Shown one piece after another: positions 8,704 through 17,864 of a stretch of 64,000 nt of DNA (its first letter is position 1; the number at the start of each line of letters is the position of its first letter). Made by a program: the position numbers and the translations under genes. This stretch comes from Alphaproteobacteria bacterium (GTDB taxonomy: Bacteria; Pseudomonadota; Alphaproteobacteria; Micropepsales; Micropepsaceae). The notes under the pieces were generated by a model. That model worked only from the letters and a program-made list of their open reading frames with translations. It was not told the DNA's origin and did not search any database. The stretch spans positions 1-64,000 of the forward strand of contig CANJJD010000004.1 in the NCBI GenBank assembly GCA_947474645.1, given 5' to 3'.

Positions 8704-10302
8704 TCACTCCGCTGCTTCCTGCAGCGGAGCGGGCTTCCAGCGCAGCACCGGCTTGCGGGCAGCGGCGGTCTCGTCCAGGCGGCGGCGCGGCGCCAGGTGC
8801 GGCGCCCCGGCAAAGCGGGCCGTCTTCTTGGCCACCGCTTCCTCGGCCAATGTGTGCAGCACATGGATGAAGCGGTCCAGCGACTCCTTGGATTCGGATT
8901 CGGTGGGTTCGATCAGCATGGCGCCATGCACCACCAGCGGGAAATACATGGTCATGGGGTGATAGCCCTCGTCGATCATCGCCTTGGCGAAGTCTAGGGT
9001 GGTGACGCCGGTCCCTTCCAGGAAACTGTCATCGAACAGCGCCTCGTGCATGCAGGGACCATCACCAAACGGCGCGCTCATCACGTCCTTCAGCGAGGCC
9101 AGGATATAGTTGGCCGACAGCACGGCATCTTCCGACGCCTGGCGTACGCCGTCGCGGCCATGAGACAGCATGTAGGTCAGGGCCCGGCTGAACATGCCCA
9201 TCTGGCCGTGGAAGGCACACATGCGGCCGAATGGCCTGGCGCCGTCCGGGGCCGCCGCCATGTCCTCGATCAGCTTGAGGCCCTTGCCGTCCGCCACCAG
9301 CAGCGGAATGGGAGCGTAAGCGGCCAGCCGCGCCGACAGCACCACGGGACCGGCACCGGGGCCGCCGCCGCCATGCGGGGTGGAAAAGGTCTTGTGCAAA
9401 TTGATGTGCATGGCGTCGATGCCCAGGTCACCGGGGCGCACCTTGCCGGCAATCGCATTAAAATTGGCGCCGTCGCAATAGAAATAGGCCCCCGCGTCAT
9501 GCACCGCCTTGGCGATGTCGATGATTTCGCCTTCGAACAGGCCGCAGGTGTTGGGATTGGTCAGCATGATGGCCGCCACGTCCGGACCCAGCTTGGCCTT
9601 GAGCGCCTCGGCATCGACATGGCCATTGGGCTTGGCGGGCACTTCATCCACCGTGAAGCCGGCGAAAGCGGCGGTGGCGGGGTTGGTGCCATGGGCCGAT
9701 TCCGGCACCAGGATGCGCTTGCGGTCTTCACCGCGCGCCGCGATGGCGGCGCGGATGGCCAATAGCCCGCACAGCTCGCCATGGGCGCCCGCCTTGGGCG
9801 ACATGGCCACCGCCGGCATGCCGGTCAGGGTGGTGAGCCAGTTCATCAATTGCGAGATCAGTTCCAGCGCGCCTTGCGTGGTGGAAGCCGGCGCCAGGGG
9901 ATGCAAATCGCCGAAGCCCGGCAGCCGCGCCATCTTCTCGTTCAGGCGCGGATTGTGCTTCATGGTGCAGGAGCCCAGCGGATAAAGACCGCTGTCGATG
10001 GCGTAGTTCTTGCGCGACAGCCGCACATAATGGCGGATCACTTCGGGCTCGCTGAGCCCCGGCAGGCCGATGCGGGCGTTGCGGCGCATGCCGCCCAGCT
10101 TGTCGTCGCCCACTTTCACGTCGGGCAGGTCGACGCCAACGGCGCCGTGATCCAGTTCGAAGATCAACGCTTCTTCATGGTCCAGGCCCCGGTCGCCGGA
10201 GACGGTTGCCAGTTCTTCCGGCGTGACGGTGCCGGGCGCGATAGGCTGGCGGCGATTGGGATCGCCGGCGCCGGTGGGACGGCCCTGGTTGTTCATGCTC
10301 AT
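8704..10302 (-). CDS. gcvPB: Glycine dehydrogenase (decarboxylating) subunit 2
   Basis: The C-terminal half of the split P-protein of the glycine cleavage system, a cytoplasmic PLP enzyme that decarboxylates glycine and loads the aminomethyl group onto lipoyl-GcvH. Length 532. The PLP lysine is K304 in HINLHKTFSTPHGGGGPGAG; GLYPLGSCTMKHNP (about 106-118) and AHGTNPATAAFAG are also family hallmarks. Its ATG shares one base with the stop of gcvPA (TGATG). It is last in the operon, ending about 80 bases before the pentapeptide gene on the opposite strand. Confidence 0.97.
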   Translation of the reverse strand: MSMNNQGRPTGAGDPNRRQPIAPGTVTPEELATVSGDRGLDHEEALIFELDHGAVGVDLPDVKVGDDKLGGMRRNARIGLPGLSEPEVIRHYVRLSRKNYAIDSGLYPLGSCTMKHNPRLNEKMARLPGFGDLHPLAPASTTQGALELISQLMNWLTTLTGMPAVAMSPKAGAHGELCGLLAIRAAIAARGEDRKRILVPESAHGTNPATAAFAGFTVDEVPAKPNGHVDAEALKAKLGPDVAAIMLTNPNTCGLFEGEIIDIAKAVHDAGAYFYCDGANFNAIAGKVRPGDLGIDAMHINLHKTFSTPHGGGGPGAGPVVLSARLAAYAPIPLLVADGKGLKLIEDMAAAPDGARPFGRMCAFHGQMGMFSRALTYMLSHGRDGVRQASEDAVLSANYILASLKDVMSAPFGDGPCMHEALFDDSFLEGTGVTTLDFAKAMIDEGYHPMTMYFPLVVHGAMLIEPTESESKESLDRFIHVLHTLAEEAVAKKTARFAGAPHLAPRRRLDETAAARKPVLRWKPAPLQEAAE

Positions 10303-11645
10303 CAGATTGCTCCCTTCAACGCGCCAACCAGCGCATCGAAATCGTCATCGGTATTGGTTTCGGTGGCCGCCAGGATCAGCAGGTTCTGGACAGAGGCATC
10401 GCGCGGCAACAGGCGCGACACCGGCACACCGGCGATCACGCCCTTGGCCGCCAGTGCCTCCACGATGGGCGCGGCAGGCTTGGGCAGCTTGACGGTGAAC
10501 TCATTGAAGAAGGCGGATGGCAGCACCTCCACGCCGGGCAGCGCCGCCAGCTTGGCGGCCAGGGCCACCGCCTTGGCATGGTTGATCCGCGCCAGCCGGG
10601 TCAGGCCTTCCTCCCCCAGCAGCGACAGGTGGATGGTAAAGGCCAGGCAGCACAGCCCGGAATTGGTGCAGATGTTGCTGGTCGCCTTTTCGCGGCGGAT
10701 ATGCTGCTCGCGGGTGGACAAGGTCAGCACATAGCCGCGGCGACCCTCCACATCCACCGTCTCGCCGCACAGGCGGCCCGGCATCTGGCGCAGGAATTTT
10801 TCACGGGTGGCGAACAGCCCGACATAGGGTCCGCCGAAATTCAGGCCATTGCCGATCGACTGGCCTTCCGCCGCCACGATGTCGGCGCCTTGCGCGCCCG
10901 GCGGTTCCAGCAAGCCCAGCGACACGATCTCGGTGACCACCGCGATCAGCAGCGCGCCCCTGGCATGGGCGGCATCGGCGATGGGGCGCAGGTTGCGAAT
11001 CAACCCGAACACGTCCGGCGACTGCACCACCACGCAAGCCGTCTCGTCGTCGATCAGGGCGATAATGTCTTCGGCGCTGCCAGGGGTGACGGCGGTGCGC
11101 TGCATGGTCCCGAACAGGCCGGCCACAGTTTCCACCGTTTCGGCGTAATGGGGATGCAGGCCGCCGGACAGGATGGCTTTGCCGCGCTTGGTGATGCGCT
11201 GGGCCATCAGCACCGCTTCGGCGGTGGCGGTCGAGCCGTCATAAAGCGAGGCATTGGCCACTTCCATGCCGGTCAGCAGCGCTACTTGCGTCTGGAATTC
11301 GAACAGATATTGCAGGGTGCCTTGGGCGATTTCCGGCTGGTACGGCGTGTAGCTGGTGAGGAACTCCGAACGCTGGATCAGATGATCCACCGCGCTGGGC
11401 ACGTGATGCTTGTAAGCGCCCGCGCCGCAGAAGAAAGGGGCCGCGCCCGCCGCGGTGTTCCTGGCCGCCAGCTTGGACATGTGCCGCTCCACTTCCAGCT
11501 CGCCTTGCGTATCCGGCAAGTCGAAGGTGGACAGCGAGGTCAGCGCCGATTTGGGCACGTCACGAAACAGCGCGTCCACATCGGGCGCGCCGATCCGGGC
11601 CAGCATGGCGCGGCGGTCATCGGTGGTGAGCGGCAGGTAACGCAT
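10302..11645 (-). CDS. gcvPA: Glycine dehydrogenase (decarboxylating) subunit 1
   Basis: The N-terminal half of the split glycine decarboxylase, forming an alpha2beta2 enzyme with GcvPB. The 447-residue protein starts [19 protein letters not shown] and carries [40 protein letters not shown] and [17 protein letters not shown], all characteristic. It overlaps gcvH by one base upstream and gcvPB by one base downstream, so translation of the three is coupled. The two-gene P-protein is common in alphaproteobacteria and Gram-positives; E. coli has a single long GcvP. Confidence 0.97.
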   Translation of the reverse strand: MRYLPLTTDDRRAMLARIGAPDVDALFRDVPKSALTSLSTFDLPDTQGELEVERHMSKLAARNTAAGAAPFFCGAGAYKHHVPSAVDHLIQRSEFLTSYTPYQPEIAQGTLQYLFEFQTQVALLTGMEVANASLYDGSTATAEAVLMAQRITKRGKAILSGGLHPHYAETVETVAGLFGTMQRTAVTPGSAEDIIALIDDETACVVVQSPDVFGLIRNLRPIADAAHARGALLIAVVTEIVSLGLLEPPGAQGADIVAAEGQSIGNGLNFGGPYVGLFATREKFLRQMPGRLCGETVDVEGRRGYVLTLSTREQHIRREKATSNICTNSGLCCLAFTIHLSLLGEEGLTRLARINHAKAVALAAKLAALPGVEVLPSAFFNEFTVKLPKPAAPIVEALAAKGVIAGVPVSRLLPRDASVQNLLILAATETNTDDDFDALVGALKGAI

Positions 11646-12019
11646 TACAGGCTCTCCACGAACTTCGCGTAAGCGGCGGCATCCATCAACTTGGTGAACT
11701 CGCCCTTGTCGCTGAGCTTGAGCTTGAAGAACCAGCCCTCGCCTTCCGGATCTTCGTTGACCTTGGAGGGTTCCTTTTCCAGGGCGCTGTTGGCGCTGGT
11801 GACGGTGCCGCCGGCGGGGGCGTAGATGTCGCTGGCCGCCTTGACGCTTTCCACCACTGCGGCCTCGCCGCCGGCCTTAACCGCCTTGCCGCTGGCGGGC
11901 AGTTCGACGAACACCACATCGCCCAGGCTTTCGGCGGCGAACTTGGTGATGCCGACCGTGGCTTCCTCGCCATCCAGGCGGATCCATTCATGCTGATCGG
12001 TGTAGCGGACTTCGGACAT
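11645..12019 (-). CDS. gcvH: Glycine cleavage system H protein
   Basis: The 124-residue lipoyl carrier that shuttles the aminomethyl group between the P, T and L proteins. The lipoylated lysine is K60 in [14 protein letters not shown]-terminal [12 protein letters not shown] and C-terminal [15 protein letters not shown] are standard. It is located 9 bases after gcvT and overlaps gcvPA by one base. The lipoamide dehydrogenase (L protein) gene is not in this window. Confidence 0.97.
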   Translation of the reverse strand: MSEVRYTDQHEWIRLDGEEATVGITKFAAESLGDVVFVELPASGKAVKAGGEAAVVESVKAASDIYAPAGGTVTSANSALEKEPSKVNEDPEGEGWFFKLKLSDKGEFTKLMDAAAYAKFVESL

Positions 12020-12028
12020 GGAAAACTC

Positions 12029-13126
12029 CTAGCGGCGGTAACGGTTGGGAACGAAAGGCATGGGGGCGATGCGGGCGGGCAAGGGCTTGCCCCGCACCAT
12101 CAGGTCAATTTCGGTGCCCGTGGTGGCGAAGGCGGTTTCGACATAGCCCATGGCGACGGGCGCATTCAGGCTGGGGCCGAAGCCGCCGGACGTGACCTTG
12201 CCGATGATGCGCCCAGATTTGTCCGCGATCTCCGCGCCTTCGCGCGCCGGGGCCCGGCCGTCCGGCAGGATGCCGACACGCTTGATGGTCTGAGCGCCCA
12301 TGGTCGTGGCAGCGCCGGGAAAATCCCCGGCTTCCTTGCGGCGCTTGCCGATGGACCACATCAGCGAGGCCTGCGCCGGATTGCGGCTTTCGTCTATGTC
12401 ATGGCCGTACAGGCAAAGCCCCGCTTCCAGGCGCAGGCTGTCGCGCGCGCCCAAGCCGATAGGCATCACATCCGGATCAGCAAGAAGCGCACGCGCCACT
12501 TTCTCGGCATCGGCGCCTTCCAGCGAAATCTCAAAGCCGTCCTCGCCGGTATAGCCGGTGCGGCTGATGATGGCCGGCGCGCCCGCCACGCTCGCGCGGC
12601 GCACCTGCATGAAGGTCATTTCGGAAATGCCGGGCGACAGTTTTTCCAGCGCGGCCGCGGCTGCGGGCCCTTGCAGCGCCAGCAGGGCGCGGTCGAAGCG
12701 CGGTGTCAGGCTGGCAGCGCCTTTGAGCTTTTCGCTGATGAAAGCGAAGTCGCCTTCCTTGGTGCCGGCATTGACCACCAGGTAGAGATCCGCCTCGCCC
12801 GCCAGGCGCGAGAACATGAAATCGTCCTTGATGGTGCCGCCGTCATTCAGCAGCAGGCCGTAGCGCTGCATGCCGTCCTTCAGGCCGGTGACATCGGCGG
12901 GTGTGACGCGCTCCAGCGCGGCCGTGTCGCCGGCCAGGAAGCCCTGGCCCATGTGCGAGACGTCGAACAGCCCCGCCTTTTCGCGGGTGTGCAGATGCTC
13001 TTTCAGGATACCGGCGGGATATTGCACCGGCATCTCATAGCCGGCGAAGGGCACCATCTTGCCGCCCAGCTCCAGATGCAGGGCGTAAAGCGGGGTACGG
13101 CGCAGTGTGTCGGCAGAGCTGGTCAT
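12029..13126 (-). CDS. gcvT: Glycine cleavage system aminomethyltransferase (T protein)
   Basis: Releases ammonia from aminomethyl-lipoyl-GcvH and passes the C1 unit to tetrahydrofolate as 5,10-methylene-THF. Length 365 from ATG 13126 (MTSSADTLRRTPLYALH). Motifs include FAGYEMPVQY, GLFDVSHMGQ, the folate-site SRTGYTGEDGFEIS and GLGARDSLRLEAGLCLYGHD. The ATG has GGGA six bases upstream; an in-frame TTG at 13138 is less likely. It is the first gene of gcvT-gcvH-gcvPA-gcvPB, downstream of the tandem glycine riboswitch, so expression should rise with glycine. Confidence 0.96.
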   Translation of the reverse strand: MTSSADTLRRTPLYALHLELGGKMVPFAGYEMPVQYPAGILKEHLHTREKAGLFDVSHMGQGFLAGDTAALERVTPADVTGLKDGMQRYGLLLNDGGTIKDDFMFSRLAGEADLYLVVNAGTKEGDFAFISEKLKGAASLTPRFDRALLALQGPAAAAALEKLSPGISEMTFMQVRRASVAGAPAIISRTGYTGEDGFEISLEGADAEKVARALLADPDVMPIGLGARDSLRLEAGLCLYGHDIDESRNPAQASLMWSIGKRRKEAGDFPGAATTMGAQTIKRVGILPDGRAPAREGAEIADKSGRIIGKVTSGGFGPSLNAPVAMGYVETAFATTGTEIDLMVRGKPLPARIAPMPFVPNRYRR

Positions 13127-13170
13127 GCATGGTCCCAATAGAAAGATGCGCGCCCGGATGGACGCGAACC

Positions 13171-13362
13171 CCTTCTGTCATGGGACCTGAGAGTTTTCCC
13201 CGGAACCATCTTCCATGGAAGACGGGCGAGTTACCCCTTCGGCGGAAACAGAAATTCCTGTTTCACTTTCCAGAAGTTCATCACCCGATCGCGGTCCGTT
13301 TGCCTGAGAGTTTCCGGGGTGGTTGCTCCTTCGGCGGCCTTCTTAAAGACGCTCTCCCGCGA
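13171..13362 (-). ncRNA. Tandem glycine riboswitch upstream of gcvT
   Basis: Two glycine aptamers in series on the minus strand. Aptamer 1 (about 13359-13290) has CGGGAGAG, the conserved GCCGCCGAAGGAGCAACC and AACTCTCAGGCAAACGGACC. Aptamer 2 (about 13277-13171) has CTTCTGGAAAGTGAAACAGG, GCCGAAGGGGTAACTC and AACTCTCAGGTCCCATGAC, closed by CTTCTG pairing with CAGAAG. These are the hallmark segments of the gcvT motif. The 44 bases between the aptamers and the ATG have no T-run, which argues for control of translation rather than a terminator. Confidence 0.95.
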
Positions 13363-13475
13363 GGGATCGTGTGCTGGCCACGCCTGCAACGCCATCCGGC
13401 GGACAGGAATGTTGCAGAGCATCATAAGGGGGGCCAAAGACGAGTCAACGAAACCGGCGAAAGCGCCGCAGTTAC

Positions 13476-15224
13476 TCACATTCTTTCGGGAACTTCGATG
13501 CCCAAAAGGCCCAAAACCCGGGTCAGGACGCCCAGGACCAGGGCGCACAGCCCCAGCCGGGCGGCCCGCAGGGCGGCGTCCGATTCCGACAGGATGTGAT
13601 GCTCGCCATAGAAGCGGCTGAAATTCTGCGCCAGCTCGAAAGCGTATTCGCACAGCATGTTCGGGGCGCGCTTGTCCTCGGCCCCCGCCAGCGTGTCGCT
13701 CAGCGATAGCAATTGCAGCACCAGCTTGCGCTCTTCCGGCGAATGGACGGCAGGAATGCCCACCGCCATGCCCTGGTCCTTCGCCTTGCGCAGGATGGAT
13801 TGGATGCGCACCGCCGCATATTGCAGGTACGGCCCGGTCTTGCCCTCGAATTTGGAAAAGCGCTCCAGATCGAAAATGTAATCGGTGGTGCGGTGATTGG
13901 AGAGGTCGGCGAACTTGATGGTGGCGATGCCCACCTTGCGCGCAATCTCGGCCCGTTCTTCGGCGCTGAAATCGGCGGCGATGCCCTGCTCGGCCAGGCG
14001 CTTCTCGGCTTCCGCCGTGGCCATCCCGATCAGGTCATGCAGCTTCATGGCGCCGCCGGCGCGGGTCTTGAACGGCTTGCCGTCCGGCCCGTTCATGGTG
14101 CCGTAGCCGACATGCTCCAGATGGGCCTTGCCCGACAGGCCGGCTTTCTCCGCGGCGCGAAACACCTGTTCGAAATGGCCGTGCTGGCGGTGATCCACCA
14201 CATAGAGGATCAGGTCTGGATTCTGCGCGCGCACGCGTTCGATCACGGTGGCCAGATCGGTGGTGCCATACAGCACGCCGCCCTCGGACTTGATCAGGAT
14301 CAGCGGCGGCAAAGGCTTCTTGTCATCGTCTTTTGCGACCGGCACCACCAGCGCACCTTCGCTGAGTTCGGCCAGGCCGCGCTTTTTCAGGTCCTCGATC
14401 ATGGGCGGGATCAGCGCATCCACGCTGGATTCGCCGTTCCACAGATCGAACGTCACGCCCAGCGCGCCGAACTCGCGGGCCAGACCCACTTCCGTCACCT
14501 TGACGAAATGCCGCCACAGCGCGCGATAGCCGGCGCGGCCGGCCTGCAGGTCCACCGTGGCGCGGCGCGCCGCTTCCAGCCGCGCCGGGTCGGCTTTGCA
14601 GGCGGCCGAAGCGCGCGGATATATGGTTTCCAGGTCGTCCATGCTGACCGGCGCCTCGTCCGGATAGGGACCGGTGACATTGGGATCGAAATAGACCGGC
14701 GCGATGCCCATGATCTCGATTTCGGAAATCAACTGTCCCATCTGCAGGCCCCAGTCGCCCAGATGCACGTCGCTGATCACGTTCCAGCCATTGGCGCGGT
14801 ACAGCCGCTGCAAACAGTCGCCGATGATGGAGGAGCGCAAGTGATGGACCGCCATCGGCTTGGCGATGTTGGGACCGCCGAAATCCAGCACCACCGTCTT
14901 GCCGTTGGGCACGGGCGCCTCGTCACCGATCCCGGCGGCGCGTTGGTTCAGCGCCGCATCGGTCAGGTCGAGATTGAGAAAGCCGGGTCCGGCGATCTCC
15001 ACCTTGGCGAACAAAGGATCGGACTTCAGGCGAGCGGCGATCTTTTCGGCGATGGCGCGGGGATTGGCCTTGGCGGCCTTGGCGGCCGCCAGCGCGCCAT
15101 TGCACTGGAACTGCGCCAGGTCGGGGCGGTCGGACGCCGTGACCTGGCCAAAATTTTCCGGAAGCCCTTCCGCGGCGAACGCCTGGCCGGCGATGCGCGA
15201 AAGTTCGGTGGCCAGCGACGTCAT
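13476..15224 (-). CDS. argS: Arginyl-tRNA synthetase
   Basis: A class I synthetase charging tRNA-Arg; 582 residues. An N-terminal tRNA-recognition domain is followed by the catalytic core with VVLDFGGPNIAKP, the QMGQLISEIE region, GVLYGTTDLA, YVVDHRQHGHFEQVF and the KMSKS-equivalent GKPFKTRAGGAMKLHDL, then the DALR anticodon domain (about 460-582, SRFYGEHHIL). The HIGH-motif position (125-128) reads AVHH rather than the usual HVGH; the DNA (ATGGCGGTCCATCACTTG on the coding strand) is unambiguous. Its ATG overlaps the stop of the upstream lipoprotein gene by 4 bases. Confidence 0.95.
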   Translation of the reverse strand: MTSLATELSRIAGQAFAAEGLPENFGQVTASDRPDLAQFQCNGALAAAKAAKANPRAIAEKIAARLKSDPLFAKVEIAGPGFLNLDLTDAALNQRAAGIGDEAPVPNGKTVVLDFGGPNIAKPMAVHHLRSSIIGDCLQRLYRANGWNVISDVHLGDWGLQMGQLISEIEIMGIAPVYFDPNVTGPYPDEAPVSMDDLETIYPRASAACKADPARLEAARRATVDLQAGRAGYRALWRHFVKVTEVGLAREFGALGVTFDLWNGESSVDALIPPMIEDLKKRGLAELSEGALVVPVAKDDDKKPLPPLILIKSEGGVLYGTTDLATVIERVRAQNPDLILYVVDHRQHGHFEQVFRAAEKAGLSGKAHLEHVGYGTMNGPDGKPFKTRAGGAMKLHDLIGMATAEAEKRLAEQGIAADFSAEERAEIARKVGIATIKFADLSNHRTTDYIFDLERFSKFEGKTGPYLQYAAVRIQSILRKAKDQGMAVGIPAVHSPEERKLVLQLLSLSDTLAGAEDKRAPNMLCEYAFELAQNFSRFYGEHHILSESDAALRAARLGLCALVLGVLTRVLGLLGIEVPERM

Positions 15225-15748
15225 GGGACGTAGCGGCCCCTGGTCTTGTTGTATTCGATCTGGGCCGGCGTCATCTGGAAGCCCGCCATCTCCTGATAAT
15301 TCCAGGGCAGCTTGCCGTTGGAGACACGCAGCGAAATCTCATCAGGTGACTGCTTGACGATCACCACCGTGGCGCCGGGCGCGAAGGTGAAGCGCAGCCT
15401 GTAGTTGCGCTTCTGGAAAATCTTGTCTTTCTCATGCACCACCACGAAATAGGGCACGGTGTAGGTCGCCGCCTCCTTGGTGGGTGTGCGGGTGGCGCGG
15501 AAGGTCAGCTCCAGCGAAGCATGCACCAGGCTGCTCTTGGTATTGAAGGTGCAGTCGCCTTCGGCGTTGATGATCGAGACGGTGTAGAGCTCATTGGCCA
15601 GGTCCGGCGTGGTGCCGGGGCGGAAGAAAGTCACGCTCTGGGTATCGGCCAGGATGGCGGGCACGGGGCAGACCGCGATTTTGGTGGAGCAGCCCATCAC
15701 CAGCAGCAGGGCAGCCAGGGGCGCAGTGCGAAACAGGCGGGCATTCAT
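15221..15748 (-). CDS. Small lipoprotein of unknown function
   Basis: 175 residues starting MNARLFRTAP with a hydrophobic stretch and the lipobox LVMGC (Cys20), so a likely lipid-anchored envelope protein. The rest is beta-rich (TYTVPYFVVVHEKD, RLRFTFAPGATVVIV, SPDEISLRVSNG). I do not recognise a named domain. The open frame extends far upstream, but ATG 15748 immediately before the signal peptide is the sensible start. It overlaps argS by 4 bases, an ATGA junction indicating co-translation, although no functional link is evident. Confidence 0.8.
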   Translation of the reverse strand: MNARLFRTAPLAALLLVMGCSTKIAVCPVPAILADTQSVTFFRPGTTPDLANELYTVSIINAEGDCTFNTKSSLVHASLELTFRATRTPTKEAATYTVPYFVVVHEKDKIFQKRNYRLRFTFAPGATVVIVKQSPDEISLRVSNGKLPWNYQEMAGFQMTPAQIEYNKTRGRYVP

Positions 15749-15964
15749 CAACGCAGATCTTTCCTTGGCCGCCCCAAAACCGGGGTGACTCTTGACTTTT
15801 ACCCCGCCCCGGCCTGACTTCTGGCAAGCCCGATTTGGGCGGGACCATAGCCAAGCAAGCCCTTGATGGAAAGCATTGAACCCGAAAAAAGCCAAGGAGC
15901 GTCCGCGCGAGCGGGAGCGACCCAACAATATGTCCTGCGATTTAGGGTCGGGGGCTGAGCCGCC

Positions 15965-16921
15965 ATGGCTGTTTACACCGAAGTCAGTTTCGAGGAGCTG
16001 GAGCGGTTCCTGGAGCAGTACGACATCGGCACCCCCCTGTCCTTCAAGGGCATCGCCGAGGGCATCGAGAACTCCAATTACTACCTGCAGACCGACCGGG
16101 GTGCCTTCATCATGACGCTCTACGAAAAGCGGGTGGCACCTTCGGACCTGCCCTTTTTCCTGGGGCTGATGGAGCACCTGGCGAATGCCGGCGTGCACTG
16201 CCCGCTGCCGGTCAAGACCAAGGATGGCCGCTCGGTGGTCAGCCTGAACGGGCGCAATGCCGCCATCGTCACTTTTCTCACCGGCATCGCCCTGCGCCGG
16301 CCCGATGTGGCGCATTGCGCCGCGGGCGGCGCGGCGCTGGCCGGGCTGCACAAAGCGGGCGAAGGCTTTGGCCTGACCCGCGTCAATGCGCTGGGGCCGC
16401 ACGGCTGGCGGCCGCTGGCGGAGGCAATTCATAACGCCGATAGCATCGAGGACGGGCTGGAGACGCTGATCAACGGCTCGCTGGAGGACATCACCGCCGC
16501 CTGGCCCAAGGATCTGCCCAGCGGCGTGATCCATGCCGACTTCTTCCCCGACAATATCCTGTTCATGGGCGATGCGGTTGGCGGGGTGATCGACTTCTAT
16601 TTCGCCTGCAACGATTTTTATGTCTATGACCTGGCCACCATGCTGAACAGTTGGTGCTTCGAGCTGGACGGCAGCTACAACATCACCAAGGGCCAGTCGG
16701 TGATCAACGCCTATCGTCAACAGCGGCCGCTGAGCGAGGCGGAGATCGCCGCCCTGCCCGTGCTGATGCGCGGCGCGGCGCTGCGTTTCCTGCTGACGCG
16801 CACCTATGACTGGCTGAACCCCGATCCCAACGCCCTGGTGCGCCCCAAGGACCCGCGCGAATATTCCAAGAAGCTGCGCTTCCACAACAAGGTGAAGCAC
16901 GCGCGGGAATACGGGCTTTGA
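15965..16921 (+). CDS. thrB: Homoserine kinase (ThrB, aminoglycoside phosphotransferase fold)
   Basis: Phosphorylates homoserine in threonine biosynthesis; its product is the substrate of ThrC encoded at 22722-24116. The 318-residue protein has the N-terminal [28 protein letters not shown] (nucleotide site), the catalytic-loop segment [13 protein letters not shown] and the metal-binding [11 protein letters not shown], as in the kinase-like ThrB found in alphaproteobacteria rather than the GHMP type of E. coli. It starts at ATG 15965 and overlaps rnhA by 4 bases. ispH, which often precedes this pair, is absent. Confidence 0.95.
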   Translation: MAVYTEVSFEELERFLEQYDIGTPLSFKGIAEGIENSNYYLQTDRGAFIMTLYEKRVAPSDLPFFLGLMEHLANAGVHCPLPVKTKDGRSVVSLNGRNAAIVTFLTGIALRRPDVAHCAAGGAALAGLHKAGEGFGLTRVNALGPHGWRPLAEAIHNADSIEDGLETLINGSLEDITAAWPKDLPSGVIHADFFPDNILFMGDAVGGVIDFYFACNDFYVYDLATMLNSWCFELDGSYNITKGQSVINAYRQQRPLSEAEIAALPVLMRGAALRFLLTRTYDWLNPDPNALVRPKDPREYSKKLRFHNKVKHAREYGL

Positions 16922-17343
16922 TCGACATTTTTACCGACGGCGCCTGTTCGGGAAATCCCGGCCCCGGCGGCTGGGGCGCCATCCTGCGCTCGAGCGGCCA
17001 TGAGAAAGAAATCAGCGGCGGCGAAGCAGCGACCACCAACAACCGCATGGAACTGATGGCGGTGATCGAAGGCTTGAAGGCGCTGAAAAACGCCAGCCCC
17101 GTCACCATCCATACCGACTCCCGCTATGTGATGGACGGGGCATCGAAATGGATTCTGAACTGGAAGAAAAAGGGCTGGAAGACCGCCGACAAGAAACCGG
17201 TCAAGAACGAAGACCTGTGGCGCATCCTGGACGATGAAATGGCGCTCCACCAAATCCGCTGGATCTGGGTGGCGGGCCATTCAGGCCATGCGGAGAATGA
17301 ACGGGCAGATCAGTTGGCGCGGGATGCGATCCCGCGCCCCTGA
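16918..17343 (+). CDS. rnhA: Ribonuclease HI
   Basis: Cleaves the RNA strand of RNA:DNA hybrids. The 141-residue protein has the DEDD catalytic residues in [16 protein letters not shown] (Asp), [13 protein letters not shown] (Glu), [11 protein letters not shown] (Asp) and [13 protein letters not shown] (Asp). The start is the TTG at 16918, overlapping the thrB stop as TTGA; no later start precedes the first catalytic Asp. Convergent with the peroxiredoxin gene, with 2 bases between stops. Confidence 0.94.
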   Translation: MIDIFTDGACSGNPGPGGWGAILRSSGHEKEISGGEAATTNNRMELMAVIEGLKALKNASPVTIHTDSRYVMDGASKWILNWKKKGWKTADKKPVKNEDLWRILDDEMALHQIRWIWVAGHSGHAENERADQLARDAIPRP

Positions 17344-17345
17344 TA

Positions 17346-17837
17346 TTACGTCAACTGGCCTGAGCTAAGCAGATATTCAGCGCTCGACACTTCATAGGCG
17401 CCCGGCTCTTCCACATTGACCGACTTCACCACCCCGTTGTCGACGATCATGGAATAGCGCTGACTGCGCTTGCCCATGCCGAACTTGCTGGCGTCAAATT
17501 CCAGGCCCAAAGCGCGGGTGAAATCGCCATTGCCGTCGGCGAGCATGTGCACCTTGTCGCCGGCATTCTGGTCCTTGCCCCAGGCGCCCATCACAAAAGC
17601 ATCATTGACGGAGACGCAGGCGACCGCGTCCACGCCCTTGGCCTTGAGGGCGCCGTGATTGTTGACAAAGCCCGGAACATGCTTGGCCGAGCAGGTCGGG
17701 GTGAAGGCGCCCGGCAGGGCGAACAGCGCCACCTTCTTGCCGCCGAAAAAGCTGTCGGTGCTGACGGGGGTGGGTTTGCCATCCTGCATCTCCATCAGGG
17801 TTGCCGAGGGGATCTTGTCGCCGACTTTGATAGCCAT
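17346..17837 (-). CDS. Peroxiredoxin, Prx5 family
   Basis: 163 residues; reduces hydrogen and alkyl peroxides with thiol or glutathione/glutaredoxin reductants in the cytoplasm. The peroxidatic cysteine lies in PGAFTPTCSAKHVPGF, the Prx5 signature, and the arginine motif lies in GMGKRSQRYSMIVDNG. No second resolving cysteine near the C-terminus is apparent, which fits 1-Cys or atypical 2-Cys types. It is 27 bases downstream of the EAL gene on the same strand, so it may be co-transcribed or have its own promoter. Confidence 0.93.
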   Translation of the reverse strand: MAIKVGDKIPSATLMEMQDGKPTPVSTDSFFGGKKVALFALPGAFTPTCSAKHVPGFVNNHGALKAKGVDAVACVSVNDAFVMGAWGKDQNAGDKVHMLADGNGDFTRALGLEFDASKFGMGKRSQRYSMIVDNGVVKSVNVEEPGAYEVSSAEYLLSSGQLT

Positions 17838-17864
17838 CTTTATTCTCCGTTGGTGTGAAAGGGT

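Noticed and set aside
13231-13653. Small frames over the gcvT leader
   Set aside because: They read through the tandem glycine riboswitch, whose conserved segments explain the sequence.
15221-16900. A long minus-strand frame covering the lipoprotein and thrB
   Set aside because: Only the last 175 residues with the lipobox are credible; the upstream part is antisense to thrB, which has clear kinase motifs.
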